Shown here: positions 1 through 10,829 of the stretch, one piece after another
Layout of the letters: each line of letters opens with the position of its first letter
Position numbering within the stretch: position 1 is the stretch's first letter
NCBI GenBank assembly: GCA_001599595.1
Contig: BCHH01000003.1
Span: forward strand, 2,354,263 to 2,418,262
Direction of reading: 5' to 3'
DNA length: 64,000 nt
Source of the DNA: Beverwykella pulmonaria
Lineage: Eukaryota; Ascomycota; Dothideomycetes; Pleosporales; Melanommataceae
Made by a program: the position numbers and the translations under genes
Notes under the pieces: model-generated
Told to the model about the DNA's origin: nothing
The model's input: only the letters and a program-made list of their open reading frames with translations
The model's database searches: none

Positions 1-456
1 GGGTAAAAACTCCTTTATACACTTCAAGATCCTGCGACTCTCCTTCCGATACGGATCCAGGCTCACTTTGTGCGTGGCGATGTGCTTAAAAGCGTCCTCG
101 TGGTACGCCCACTTCTCGTCGCCCTCCTTCCACGTGGCAACGTGCTGCAGTATGAGATCTGGACACACTTTCAGCGCCTCGGTGGAGGTGACGTGTCTGC
201 TGAGGCCGTAGGCGCGCGCGGGGTAGTTGATCGCAATGAGGCCCTGCCATTGCTGAACGGCGAGCGGCTTTGAGGGGTCGAGACCGAGGCGGACGCTCTC
301 GCATTGTGCGTAGAAGGCGTCGAGGTCGACGTGGGCGATTACGCGGAGGGGAGTGGTGACGCTGTAGGATTTAAGCTGCGCGAGCTGTTTGTATGTGAAG
401 CGCGATTTTAGCGCGCAACGAGGGGAGGAGGCGAAGGATACGGCAGGGGAGGACAT
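1..456 (-). CDS. RAD30: DNA polymerase eta, N-terminal part (runs off the window)
   Basis: Y-family translesion polymerase that copies past UV photoproducts in the nucleus. The minus strand is open for 152 codons from the ATG at 456 to the window edge, so only the N-terminal quarter is visible and the stop is outside. Seen: a short variable leader, then HVDLDAFYAQCE (about residues 42-53), which carries the first metal-binding Asp and the 'DAFYA' signature. Next come AVQQWQGLIAINYPAR and RAYGLSRHVT (the fingers region that contacts the incoming nucleotide and templating lesion), LQHVATWKEGDEKWAYHEDA and SLDPYRKESRRILKCIKEFL. These match fungal Pol eta rather than Pol kappa, Rev1 or Pol iota. 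No intron is seen in the visible part. The catalytic S-x-D-E motif must lie outside the window. Confidence 0.95.
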   Translation of the reverse strand, partial: MSSPAVSFASSPRCALKSRFTYKQLAQLKSYSVTTPLRVIAHVDLDAFYAQCESVRLGLDPSKPLAVQQWQGLIAINYPARAYGLSRHVTSTEALKVCPDLILQHVATWKEGDEKWAYHEDAFKHIATHKVSLDPYRKESRRILKCIKEFLP

Positions 457-2948
457 AGCGGGCGAAGGTTACTGCATGTTCAGTGTTGGGTGCCAAAATC
501 CAGAATAGTAGGGTTGAAGGCGGATTGGATGTTTTGCGGTTGTGGGTCGATCGGCGGTGGTGTCGGCGACCAGGATCTCCGACGCGTCTTCCCGAGATCC
601 CGTGCATGCGCGTCATTCATCCCCATCCCCCAAGCGAGCAATAGAGGATGCCACAAACCACGCATCGACACATGAGTAAAAGCAAAAAGCCCATGGGAGG
701 CCATACGATGCCTACAGGGAAATCATATTGTCATTGGTGCTCTTCGTCAAAATGTAAGCCAACGCAGAAGGCTCTTCACGCTTCATACTATTACCTGTGC
801 TTCGCTACATATCAAACCTTATGCAACACTAGAAACGTAGGCTAACATAACCCTCATACTACCTCATCCAGGCCCCATAGTCTCTTTGCCCAAACACCAA
901 CTACAATTCTAGTTGCACGTCCACGACTTACAAAGTAAACTCAAGACTGCCTACTTCTTCCCAGCACATTCCCAACGAAGGTAGGTACCCGAGGAGCCCG
1001 CCACCACCGCCACGAGCTGAACACCCGCCTTTGTGCCCGATTACCTACCCACGATGCCCGATCTCCCCGCGCAAATGCCCAATGGAGGTGCTTTTGGGTT
1101 CCAGAGAAGCGGGATGCACGGAGAGATCCAGAGTTTCGGGGTGCGGCATGTGAAACAAGTGGGAGGTGGCGTGGTTGGTGAACAAGTGGAATAGGTTGGT
1201 GGATAGGTAGGAGAGCAGATAGGTGGCGTGAGGTACTGGGGCTGATGGTGCTATTATGTACACAGTAGGTCGTATGGAGACACGGCACAAAGTACATCGT
1301 GTGGCCGTTGCAACTCCGCTCCCAGCCCGACCATCTCGGTAGAGTTGATCCGAGACTTCGCCACGCCTTGAAAGCAGCCTCTATTCCTACAAGCAAACGA
1401 TCAGGAGACGTTGAACCATCACTCTACATGTCACTACAGTATCTATGCATGTCATTTCATGGACCCGAAGCAATGTGGGTCTCTTCAAGAGGGGAAGCAT
1501 CAACATTGCATGATCGTCTTGGAACTTCGTCTAATAAAACTGGTAGCGAGCGGCGAGATGCACGGAGACGTTCATATCAAGGTAGGCTCCGGCCTTGGCT
1601 CTGTAGTGGATTCCGCACAATGGGTCAAGGGAGTGCAATATGAAAAAGTATCACGTGTATCGCTAAGAAGGCAATCAATGTACCGTTGGGAGTGGATACC
1701 TATTACAGATATAGGTACATGATGATGGTGTGGTAGTGTGGGGCGTGGCGTGGGCGACATACCGGGCGTGGGGCGGGAACTGGGCGTGGGTGGTTGTGTA
1801 TAATGCAGGTGTCTAGAAGAATTTTCCTGCTTCAATTTAGGGTTGGGATTCTAGATTGAGCTGCCATATTTTGGGCATCAAAACTCCATGGAGGAACGGA
1901 AGACTGGATAGACTGCTTATCGGAGCAGATAGAGACTGAGGGCATCGACCCAAAGGGAATGGGAAAGGTCCGTAAACGGCAAGCTTGCAGCTGATGGGAA
2001 TTAAGCATTCTGAATTCCGTGCTACTTGCTAACCCACGCAAGCTATGCATAACGTCAAATGGCCATCCAGTCATAAACGTCCTCTTCGTGGAAAAACCAT
2101 ACGCGAGCAAGGTATATACATACGAATGATATGCGCAATAACGCTCCCTAAGCCCTGATGCAATCCAAAGGAAATGATGAACCGTAATTGCAGCGAGAGC
2201 GGTGAATTTTAGAAAGAAGAAAAATGGCCGTGTCATATCCGGGAGCATTCCGCGCTTGAGTCCTTCCGTGGGGCTGGCGGAGCCGTGGAGAGCAGCCCAG
2301 GCTAACATCCTGACAATAAACAATGGTGCATCCATCCAGGCACTGGCTAGCTCTTAGACAAGATTGGCCTAACTGAGAAAGAACAACAATGAAACGCTAA
2401 AACCAGACAACGTACATTAACAGTGTATGGCATAAATCCTTACTCGGCAGAGATGAGAGAAGATGGACAGAACAGATGAGTCAGAATGTTCCCCCGGGTT
2501 GGCTCAATATGGCACAAGTCCGGACTTTAGCATCGGTGGAGAAAGCACTCTATCCTGGACCTTTCCAGGGCGCTTGCGAAATACCAAACGGATCCTTTAG
2601 AAGTGGAAAAGGGGCATTAAACCTCTGGGTGGGCAGACTCCAGACTCAGTTTCCTAGGAAATGGGAAAGGGGTATCTCCGGACACACAGTAGGACGCGAT
2701 AGCGGAGGAACGCAAAACCTGGCGGTGTGGAAAGTCTACCTCCGGGACTTGGAAAGAGAAGAAAATGTGGCCATGATCACATCAGCAATTAAGCATTGTT
2801 TGGACGGCGAGGCTGCGGCTGTTGTGCAGGTAAGGGATATTCTAAAGCCGGCTATCAGTGCATGGAAGCAGCAATTTGAATATACAAGACTTACGTCGAC
2901 CATCCGAGGCAATGTAGTAGCCTGGCGAAGGAGTAGCACTGAGCGGGC
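457..2948. other. 2.5 kb without a recognisable gene
   Basis: Nothing here resembles a known family. Two ATG-initiated frames stand alone: 1832-2335 minus (167 codons, one hydrophobic stretch near residues 38-60) and 2476-2952 plus (158 codons). Neither has a recognisable motif or intron structure, and I rate each below 0.2. A GT-rich low-complexity stretch lies at about 1720-1800. The first few hundred bases are the Pol eta promoter and 5' UTR. Confidence 0.5.
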
Positions 2949-3802
2949 TTAGCGATATACCAAAAATTGAGGATCAAAGTAACCAAAATACCTAGGAGCA
3001 GCGTAGCCATGTTGGGGGGGTGCAGGTGCGGGTTGCCTGTAGGAATCCTGCGTGGTATGCTGTGGGTATGAGTACTGTGGGGTCGCATAGCTTGGATGCT
3101 CCCTTCCAGCCGTGGGATAGCTGCTATATTCTGGCTGTGTCCTGGGTGCGGCAGCGTAAGCTCCTCCTGGGACCGGGTACGCCGAGCCACTATATGCAGC
3201 GGTTGGAGTGGTTGTGTAGTGCTGATCACCGGAGGGATAGGTCTGGGAATGTGAAGGCGCGTACTGCGTGGTGGTTCTTGCCGGCTGGCGAGGCTGTTCC
3301 GCTGTTTCATGGGCTTTGGAGGGACCGTGGTATTGCCGGGCGGCATGTGTTTCCGAATACTGGTATGCCACTAAAGAAGCGTCAGGGTGTCTTGATACCT
3401 TGTGTGATTCTCGCATGTATGGACTACCTCCGCGTCCTGTCCCTTCCTGGCGTCCCTGCTCGTTATGCCATCGCGTTGAATCCATCTTTAGGTCCTGGAT
3501 CATTTGCTGCGTGCCACGTCAGCTATATGTCCCAAGTCGCGGCTCTTTCTCGAAGGTGTACACATACCGATGTCAGAGTACGGTATGCAGTGATCCAATA
3601 GCCGGATCGACCCTGCGGTTTCGGTCAGAAATCTGCTGCTGGCGAGCGCGGCGGGTCAAAGGGAGAGGCACACCTCGTACTCGCCGGTGCCTGGCCCTGG
3701 CCTTACCAGAGCATCTGGGCCCAGGTAGCGTTGGATGTCGGCGGTGATGACTTCTCTCGCGATGCCCTCTCCGGGGACGAACCACTGGTTTGCCCGCGAC
3801 AT
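2949..3802 (-). CDS. conserved Pezizomycotina protein, three exons, function unknown
   Basis: Reading right to left: exon 1 is 3674-3802 (ATG at 3802, 43 codons), exon 2 is 3568-3612 (15 codons) and exon 3 is 2949-3506 (ending in TAA). Both introns are phase 0 with good signals (donors gtgtgc and gtatgt, acceptors cgcag). The joined protein is 243 residues. The first 70 residues (MSRANQWFVPGEGIAREVIT, then DIQRYLGPDALVRPGPGTGE, GYWITAYRTLTS and MIQDLKMDS) form a block I recognise as strongly conserved in filamentous ascomycetes, but no activity is known to me. The remaining ~170 residues are disordered and rich in Tyr, Pro, Ser, Gln and Ala, with many short S/P-Y repeats. Such a compact conserved head plus Q/Y-rich tail suggests a nuclear or RNA-associated regulator, but that is inference. 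Confidence 0.88.
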
Positions 3803-6800
3803 AGTGAGTGGAGAGATGTGAAGATGACAGAAGAGGAAAAAAGAAGGCACTGATGTCAGAGCCGGAGGGGCCAAGGAACACGAGCTAAAAGAGACAAGGA
3901 GGGACTCAAGGCTCCAAGATAACGCTCGTCCAAGACACAAAAGGCGTCAGCGCGGCTAGGTAAGTACAGGTCCTGTGGGCGTCCGATGGCTGGTGTTATC
4001 GGGTGGAAGAGGAGAAGCAGTTCCAGAAGCAGGAGGAAGCAGGAGCAGAAGCAGAAGCAGGCAAGAAGCAGATGCGGGGGGGTGACCAATATACCGGCAC
4101 TTGGGCTGGCCTGTGAAAGCGGTGATGGGTGGCTGGCGGCGTCCTCTTTGGGGAGACCGTGGGGACAGGGAGGGCCTCAGCTGTCAGGGCTGAAGGAATG
4201 TTGGAGGTGCTCCAGGTACTGGGCAAGTACACACTGGGCACGGGAGCTGCGTCTACGCGAGGCGGACGACGGGAGAGATACTTTGCTGAGTGCTGAGAGG
4301 GGGTGCGGCTCTTTGAGGGAGGTCGAGGTCAGACGGAGCACGCTGCAACGACGGCGGGGGCGCGATTGGCCGGGTGGCGGTTAGGGCAGGCTGCACGTCA
4401 ACGTCGGGCAGCAAGCAGCAGCGCGGATGGTGTCACACTGCGTGCTGGATCGTGTCTTGTGCTGTAGGAGCGTGCGAGGGCTCACGTTCTCTCCCAGGCG
4501 TCTGCGGTGGTGGAGGGGCGGGTGAGGTTGGATGCGGAGGAAAGTGACGGAGAGAGAGGACGACGAAAGGAAGCTTTGCGGCCGGTGCAGCCCGAGCATA
4601 CTTATTCGACATGGGCAGAGCGCGGCCTCAGGTACCTACGCTGTCTTTGCTGTCTGCTAGGCACTCGCGCGCGCACTGCTGGCGGCGCGGGCTTGGGTAC
4701 CATCGCACTCAGGTCTCGACAAAACTGTGGAGACAGGAGGGGCGAATTGGGCAGCAATGTGGGAGGCGCCTAGCCCGCCGCCAGCCCAGCGAACTGAGAA
4801 CGTGTCACCGATGTCATGTCGCCCACCAGAGCCATCAGAGTTATCAGAGCCACCAAGACTCTTCCGAACCACCAGCGACGTGGGCCCGCGGGTTTTATTA
4901 CCCAGGATGCAGCCAGCGCGCGACAGCAGTGTCACATTTTCTGACCGTAGACGACGTGCCACCTCGGGCGCCCAGCATCTGACATCTCGCATCTCCTATC
5001 CCACATCTCACCCAACCCTCACCGACTTCCGGGTTCCATCATGAAGGCGACGGCAACCCCAACAAGAACGGCCCCGACTTGGGCACTGCTGCATGCAGCC
5101 GTGCAAATCCCGCCTCAGAGCGTCGACGTAGGGCGGGCGAGCTCTATATAAGAAGAAATAGCCCGCAGGATGCCGCCATTGGTGCCGACTGGCAAGCTCC
5201 ATCCTCGAAGCTGCAGCTGCATCGACCCATCTCCATCGTCAACACCGCTGCCTATGGCGCCGCGAACTTCTTCGACCTCTCGTGCTACCCGTTGTGGCCG
5301 TTCCCAATTAGGTGGCACTCCGCAGGCATACTTTATCACGTTCCTCCCCGTGGTGTATCGAAAAGCAGCGCCCTGTGTTCTGGCCAGGCACGAAGCTGCA
5401 CAGAACGTGTAGATGTGGTACCAAGCATGCATGCGCCCGTCGATTGCTGCACCCATCTGCAGAGAATTGCATCCTGCCGTGCCCAGCGCTGGCATTGGGT
5501 TCAACAACCTGCGCCACCGTGGTCGATCCAGCGAACACCTTCTTTCTACCTCTGTACAGCAACAGCTTGCTCACTCTGGTCGGACATGCAGCTGATATTG
5601 CAACTCTGCCAATCTCTGATATTAGCTTCCTTCTGTTGTCTCCTCTTCCGGGGTTAGTGTTTTTCGTCGCCTTGAGTACTCGTTTCATCTAACGTGCCAT
5701 TGGGCTCAACACTCCGGTACTGGGTGCGATGTCTTGATTTCATGGCCTTCCGGCGTCGTAGGTTCGGGCGCGGGATATCCTACTTCCTCAAGAAATGCCC
5801 GAAGGCGCTGTAACCAAACATGGTCCTGGGAAGAGCCCTGCGAACATGGCGTATGAAGGCATTGAACAACTCCACCATCACAAGCTTGCTACTTCGGGTT
5901 AGCCTAGTTCCTAGAGCGACGCCTTTCCATCTTCAGCCCACTGCCTTTCCAAATGACCGCTAATAGCGAGCGGGTTCTCTAGAGCGATGCATAGAAGACA
6001 GAGGCTATTAAGGGAGATCCTCGGAGTGCGTATGGAGCTAGCGAATGACGGGGATAGCGTCTGGGGAAGATGATGTGTTGGGACCGCATGCTGTGCCCAA
6101 GCCACCGGCACATTCAGCCCGAGAAGATGGTTTGATGGCAGGTGAACCGGGTGAAAGAATTCCACGCAGAGAAACAAACACCGCAGAGATCTTGATGCAC
6201 CTTCCATGTCTCCCAAGCAGTGTCTCTCTGTTCTCATACACATTCACACCTCCATCCTCCAACGATGTTGCCTCCAAGGATTTAAAATACGTAGTCATTC
6301 TCATTTGCATCTTCGCATCCACGGATGCACTACCAATCTAGATCAGTTCCAGCCCAAGGAAAATTGAACACAAGCCAACCTCCTGCAAATTTCATATCCT
6401 TAAATGAGCGTTCCGCTTGCTCTATTGACACTAGTCTAGCCGCGTGCGTACTCAGTAGCCTCTCCTATCACAAAAATCTGACAGCCTCCTTATAAGTTTC
6501 ACTCGGAGCTTCATGTTTTCTTTTCTTCTCACTTGCGCACGATGAGCTACATGAAAAACTAGATGCTATGTTCAATTACACGGTGAGCATGCGAGCAATG
6601 GGAGTTTTACAAGAACTGGACCTACCTAGGTACCATGACGCCTGCACAACCAAATAGTATTTATAAACCAGCGTGAGATATCTATGTTAAGTCTGTACGC
6701 TCAAGTTTATCCTATACACCAGCCCGTACCAACAAGATTTCGTGCTGTCGTGTTCTCTCAAGATCAGCATGCAGTATACAAACATATACTTGCACTGAGT

Positions 6801-7945
6801 ACATCCTCCTCGCGAAGTTCCTCGGGCTTCGATGCTTTTCAACTCAGCAATCCTACATCCGCTCGCCCCTGCACTATAGTTCAGAGATGTTCCGTCTTGT
6901 GCCTCCCTCTGTTGCAGAGCACTGTCGTATCTTCCAAACAGCATTATGTCGATGTTGAAAGTCGTTACTCAGGATCATTGTATTCACCAGCCCAGATTAT
7001 GAAGGCAGTGCTCTCGCGTTTACGAAAATTCTCGGGGCAGACCTTGAAGAGCGTCTCGAAGCTGCCTATCTTGATCTTTCGGCTTCCCTATACAAATCTA
7101 GAGGTCCTTTCTCAGAGTTCTCTATTCTATTTAGACAATCCTTTCGTATCTACTAGCGTACTATTCGCAATGTTCAACCAGGCACTCTCTAAAGTTGTGT
7201 CCAGCATTTCGCTTTTAGATAGTAAATGCATCCGACTTTGAGAAGGTTCTCCGAACCGATCACATTAATCCTCTTAGAATTGCGTCCAGCATACCGCTCG
7301 CAAACTATGCTAGCTTGAGTGTAGCTAACATACCGCGCTCAAACCATGCGTGCATCTAAACTTAAGGCATCCCCTCAACCGCACCTCTTGATCCTTTGAA
7401 CACTTTCTCTAGGTTGCTGGCCTGCTCTGAGATATCCTAGCATTTGACTTCGAGACGCTTCTCTTCGCCAGAATCCTTAAATCCTCTTGAATACCTACTC
7501 CAGACCGACCCTCCTACCCCTCTCCCCTCCACGCGACCCCCAGTATCGGCCAGTCATCACTATAGCTAGTCTTTCACCTCTCACTCACCACCGCCGCCTG
7601 GCGGTGTTAGTGGAAGTGGGATAGCCTCCGACTCATGACCTTCATCTCGATGCACGCTGTCCGCACAGACACAAGTCTAAAACCCCTTCATGCCCGGCCG
7701 TGTCTCTTCTACTTCTTCTCGACTCCATCTTAGCTTCCAGTTCTTGTTGTTGCTCCCCTTCTGTCGTACAGTCGTACACTACGCACGATGTGTTTAATAA
7801 ATACCAAGACTATTGCTTCAACGAGCTTAGCGGCTCGGCGCTAGCTGGGCCGGGGCTGGTCTGCTTCGGCGGCTTTGTTCCTCCACCATCTCGACAATCA
7901 GAGGCCGAACTCGAAGACAAGCTGCTCCACCTCGCGACACTCACA
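3803..7945. other. 4.1 kb intergenic region, low-complexity patches, no supported gene
   Basis: At 4017-4076 there is an AGCAG/AGAAGCAG-type simple repeat. At about 4830-4860 short CAGAG(C/T)(C/T)A units are reiterated. A TATA-like CTATATAAG lies at about 5151. 6684-7241 (plus, 185 codons) is the longest ATG frame but looks non-coding (Ser/Leu-rich, no motif). At 6998-7157 a different plus frame reads as a plausible protein fragment without an ATG. I cannot build a gene from either. Confidence 0.45.
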
Positions 7946-9733
7946 ATGGAGAGCTACGAGGAGCGCATCATCGAGCTCCAAGACGAGCTTGAACGCGCCC
8001 AGAGTCAGAACAAGGACCTTCGCAAGCAGAACATCGACCTCGAGACCGCCAGCAAGCTCAAGGATGCCGAAATCACCTCCAAGGACAAGCAGATCGGCCT
8101 CCTCACCACCGAACACAGATCTTTCAAGTTTCAGCTTGAAGAAAATAAGAACGACTTTGAACAGCTCAGCCTCTCTGAGAAGGACCTCGAGACACAACTC
8201 CAGAAGACCTACGCCGACCTCGCAGCCGCCAACAAGCAGACCGAAGATGCCGTCAAGCAGACCGAGCGCGTCGAGAACGAGTCCCGCGATATCCAGCTTC
8301 AGCTCAACAGCCTGCGCGAGCAATGGCAGGCCGAGGCGGACCGCGTTCAGGAGCTCCAGAGGGCCGCAGACGCCGCGCACGACCTCCAGTCCCAGGTCGA
8401 GGGCCTCGGCGAGGACGCGGAGAACATGCAAGCCCACCTGAATGACCGGGACCGCACCATCATGGTCAAAGACGAGCGCATTGCCCACCTCGAGAACCAG
8501 CTTCAGAAGGCGATTGAGGGCCAACTCAGCGCCGCTGCACATGCAGAAGCCCTCGCCGCCGCCGTTGCCGCGTCCGCCAGCGACCCGCACATGACGCCCG
8601 GTTACAACCCCAATACCTCGCTCCAGGACGAGCTTGCGGAGCTCAACGACGATATCGACGTGGGAGGCGGCGAGGTTAGCTCCCAATATGATTACAATCT
8701 CGGTTTCGGCTACGTCTTCGAGACAATCAACATTCCGCCCGTCGAGCCCACCCCGCCCTCGCTCGCCCTCTCCGCTACCCAGACGATCGAAACTATACCC
8801 ATCGAGCCTATCCTGCACACTCTCGTCTTCTCCACGATCAAGTCTGCCGAGACACCACCGATTGAACCCACCCCACACCCGCTTGGCCGTTCTCCCACCT
8901 TCGCCGTCGACACCCCGCCGATCGCTCCAGCAGCGCGCCCACTCTCGCTCTCCACGATCAACACTGTTGATACTACGCCTGTCGAGCCACCAAAGCGCCC
9001 GCTCGCCTTCTCCCCTCTCCAGACCGTCGAGACTGTACCCCGCGAGGCGCCCAAGCTCACGTCTTCTTCCATGCAGACCGAGACCGAGATTCCCTCACTC
9101 CAACTATCGACCCTCTCCAACATTTCGACCGTCGACATCGCCCCCATCGAGTCGCAGACCAAGATGAAGTCGACCCGGCAACTGTCTGCCATCTCCTCCA
9201 TCGGCAGTGCCCCGATCCCGCCTCTCACGCCTACAGAACCGCGACGACTCGTGGCAGATGAGCTTGAGCAAGACCGTGGAATGTTCAGTGGGTTGCGACA
9301 GCCAAAACAGAGTACGTCTCGCGTCATCACTTTAGTCGACCAGCGCCCGGTTGCCCCAAAGAGCATGACCACGTCTGCTAGCCAGACTGACGACATCGCT
9401 CCCATCGTACACCAGATCCAATCGTTCACCGCCGAGACCGCACCCGATGCTCCTCGCGCTTCTCCAGTTGCTCATAAGCTCGGCTGGCTCCTCCTCTTCG
9501 TGGCATTGCTCGGTATCTTCTGCAGCATGCTTGCCTCGGACCCAGAGCATGCTTACGACAACTCTGCCAGGAGCTCCGGTGCCTATGGCTATCCTGTCCA
9601 CTTTCTCGGCCTTATTCCGATCGGTTACGACATTGGCGACTCTTACTGGACTGAACTCTTCGCGAAGGCCGCAGCTGTCAGTATCCAGACCATAGAAGCG
9701 TGGGCTGGCGTTGACAGGACTTTCGTCTACTAA
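7946..9733 (+). CDS. coiled-coil protein with five 20-residue repeats and a C-terminal membrane anchor
   Basis: 595 residues, single exon. The frame is open upstream to 7700 but only from a GTG; the first ATG is at 7946 in an excellent context (cacaATGG), so I start there. Residues about 1-200 are a long heptad-rich coiled coil (MESYEERIIELQDELERAQ onward). Residues about 273-372 are five back-to-back 20-residue repeats with consensus L-x-x-S-(T/P)-x-x-(T/A)-(V/I)-(E/D)-T-x-P-(I/V)-E-P, encoded by five 60-bp units at 8762-9061. One hydrophobic segment near residue 510 (WLLLFVALLGIFCSML) precedes a ~75-residue tail ending VDRTFVY. A long cytoplasmic coiled coil, a single TM near the C-terminus and a short conserved tail resemble a nuclear-envelope or spindle-pole linker (KASH-like) or a Golgi tether. 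This is inference from architecture only. Confidence 0.85.
   Translation: MESYEERIIELQDELERAQSQNKDLRKQNIDLETASKLKDAEITSKDKQIGLLTTEHRSFKFQLEENKNDFEQLSLSEKDLETQLQKTYADLAAANKQTEDAVKQTERVENESRDIQLQLNSLREQWQAEADRVQELQRAADAAHDLQSQVEGLGEDAENMQAHLNDRDRTIMVKDERIAHLENQLQKAIEGQLSAAAHAEALAAAVAASASDPHMTPGYNPNTSLQDELAELNDDIDVGGGEVSSQYDYNLGFGYVFETINIPPVEPTPPSLALSATQTIETIPIEPILHTLVFSTIKSAETPPIEPTPHPLGRSPTFAVDTPPIAPAARPLSLSTINTVDTTPVEPPKRPLAFSPLQTVETVPREAPKLTSSSMQTETEIPSLQLSTLSNISTVDIAPIESQTKMKSTRQLSAISSIGSAPIPPLTPTEPRRLVADELEQDRGMFSGLRQPKQSTSRVITLVDQRPVAPKSMTTSASQTDDIAPIVHQIQSFTAETAPDAPRASPVAHKLGWLLLFVALLGIFCSMLASDPEHAYDNSARSSGAYGYPVHFLGLIPIGYDIGDSYWTELFAKAAAVSIQTIEAWAGVDRTFVY
8762..9061 (+). repeat. five in-frame 60-bp tandem units
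   Basis: Each unit encodes 20 residues; unit starts are 8762, 8822, 8882, 8942 and 9002. The translated units begin LALS, LVFS, LGRS, LSLS and LAFS and share the core (E/D)-T-x-P-x-E/A-P. A degenerate half-unit (INIPPVEPTPPS) precedes the array. DNA identity between units is moderate, so this is an old expansion under protein-level constraint rather than a fresh minisatellite. Confidence 0.9.
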
Positions 9734-10516
9734 TTTCCTTCCTATTTTCTCTACGGGTGTTTGGATTTAACAGTTTTCGCTTGGGGAGATTTGGTTTTAT
9801 GTCTAGCGGTTGTTTTCTTGCCTTTACTCTTTTTCCTTTTCGGCGTCCGGCTCTCCCAGCGCCATCGGCTTCGGCGTTCTTGAAGATGGAGAAGTCCTCT
9901 TACTATGATACCCTAAGACACCTAGATACCCAGATACCCTACCTTTTCAAAGCCTTTTCTCGATCTGATTGTAGCTAGTCCCTGTTGGACACCTTGGCTA
10001 CGTCTCGCACGCCGGTGTGCCTTTTCTGTACTTATTGTAGCTGGATAGTTCACTTTGGACGCTTAGCTATGGCTAGCATCTAGAATGCTTAATACATCAT
10101 TTCCTTGCTAAGAATTTTCCGTCTCTCTCCTCATTGTGATCAATCATTATGTGTGCACCATTGACTTGCTTAACTAGATATCACTAACGATGGTCGTGAA
10201 GGGGTGCTCGATCAGTCAGGTCTGTTGCTACGTTCAGCGTCCAGCTACTATACTTTCACTCAACCACAATCTTTCCACCAGCCGACTACTCCTCAGGACC
10301 TGCACGAATTCCCAATACAACCGCTCTGTATCAACGCTAGTATTAACCTCTATCAGAAACCCCCTCTCTCTATGCCTATCCGGCGCCACCGGACTGTTGC
10401 GCATCTTTGTTATTTTTATTGTGCGTACTAATAATAAGGGAAGGTGCGGGTACGCCCGACTCCATCGTCACAAACCGAAGCTCTTTCTCCGCGAGCACGA
10501 AAAGTATATTGATGTG
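9734..10516. other. convergent intergenic region
   Basis: This is the 3' space between the plus-strand coiled-coil gene and minus-strand material. Short plus frames near 10190-10530 lack any motif, and I see no RNA gene or repeat. Confidence 0.5.
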
Positions 10517-10765
10517 CTAGCCGTGCTGTAAGATCCCTCTGACGGGAAGATAAATATTGCCATTGGGAAGGGAGACGAGGGTAATGTCACACAGCTCTTC
10601 ACAACCCCAGATTGGTGCCCCAAGTTCAGTATCAAGCTCAAGCTCAACACGGTCGTCAACCACTTGAACTTTAGGGAAGCCATGATTTCTAATATCGAGA
10701 AACTGCAGCCGTTTTGCTTGGAGTTTCAGGTCCTCATGGTCTGCGGCGAGAACGCAGTAGACCAG
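10517..10765 (-). other. coding-like open segment without a start codon
   Basis: On the minus strand 82 codons run open from 10765 to a TAG at 10517, beginning LVYCVLAADHEDLKLQA and containing DIRNHGFPKVQVVDDRVELE and CDITLVSLPNGNIYLPVRG. Composition and codon use look like real protein, but there is no in-frame ATG. It starts 65 nt downstream of the stop of the CHAT gene, right after a possible acceptor (acggtag). It would look like a final exon of that gene, yet the good donor at the CHAT stop (gtgaga) is in the wrong phase. It is either an exon whose joining I cannot resolve or the relic of another gene. Confidence 0.35.
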
Positions 10766-10829
10766 CTACCGTCATATCACTTCAGATCTCTTTAGAGAAC
10801 TCTCAGCTCATCCATGATGTAACCATCTC

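Noticed and set aside
1832..2335. 167-codon minus-strand frame with one hydrophobic stretch
   Set aside because: No recognisable domain; the single hydrophobic run and odd composition do not make a gene.
2476..2952. 158-codon ATG frame with no overlapping gene
   Set aside because: No motif, no conserved pattern that I recognise. Plausible by chance in 2.5 kb of open DNA; kept only as a note.
7700..7945. N-terminal extension of the coiled-coil gene (82 codons, hydrophobic start)
   Set aside because: It begins on GTG, not ATG, and the leader-like residues are UTR. ATG 7946 has a strong context.
7898..8878. 326-codon minus-strand frame
   Set aside because: Antisense shadow of the coiled-coil gene, Leu/Val-rich because the sense strand is Glu/Lys/Gln-rich.
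9447..9695. Overlapping plus frame inside the coiled-coil gene
   Set aside because: Out-of-frame shadow; composition is Ser/Ala/Leu noise.
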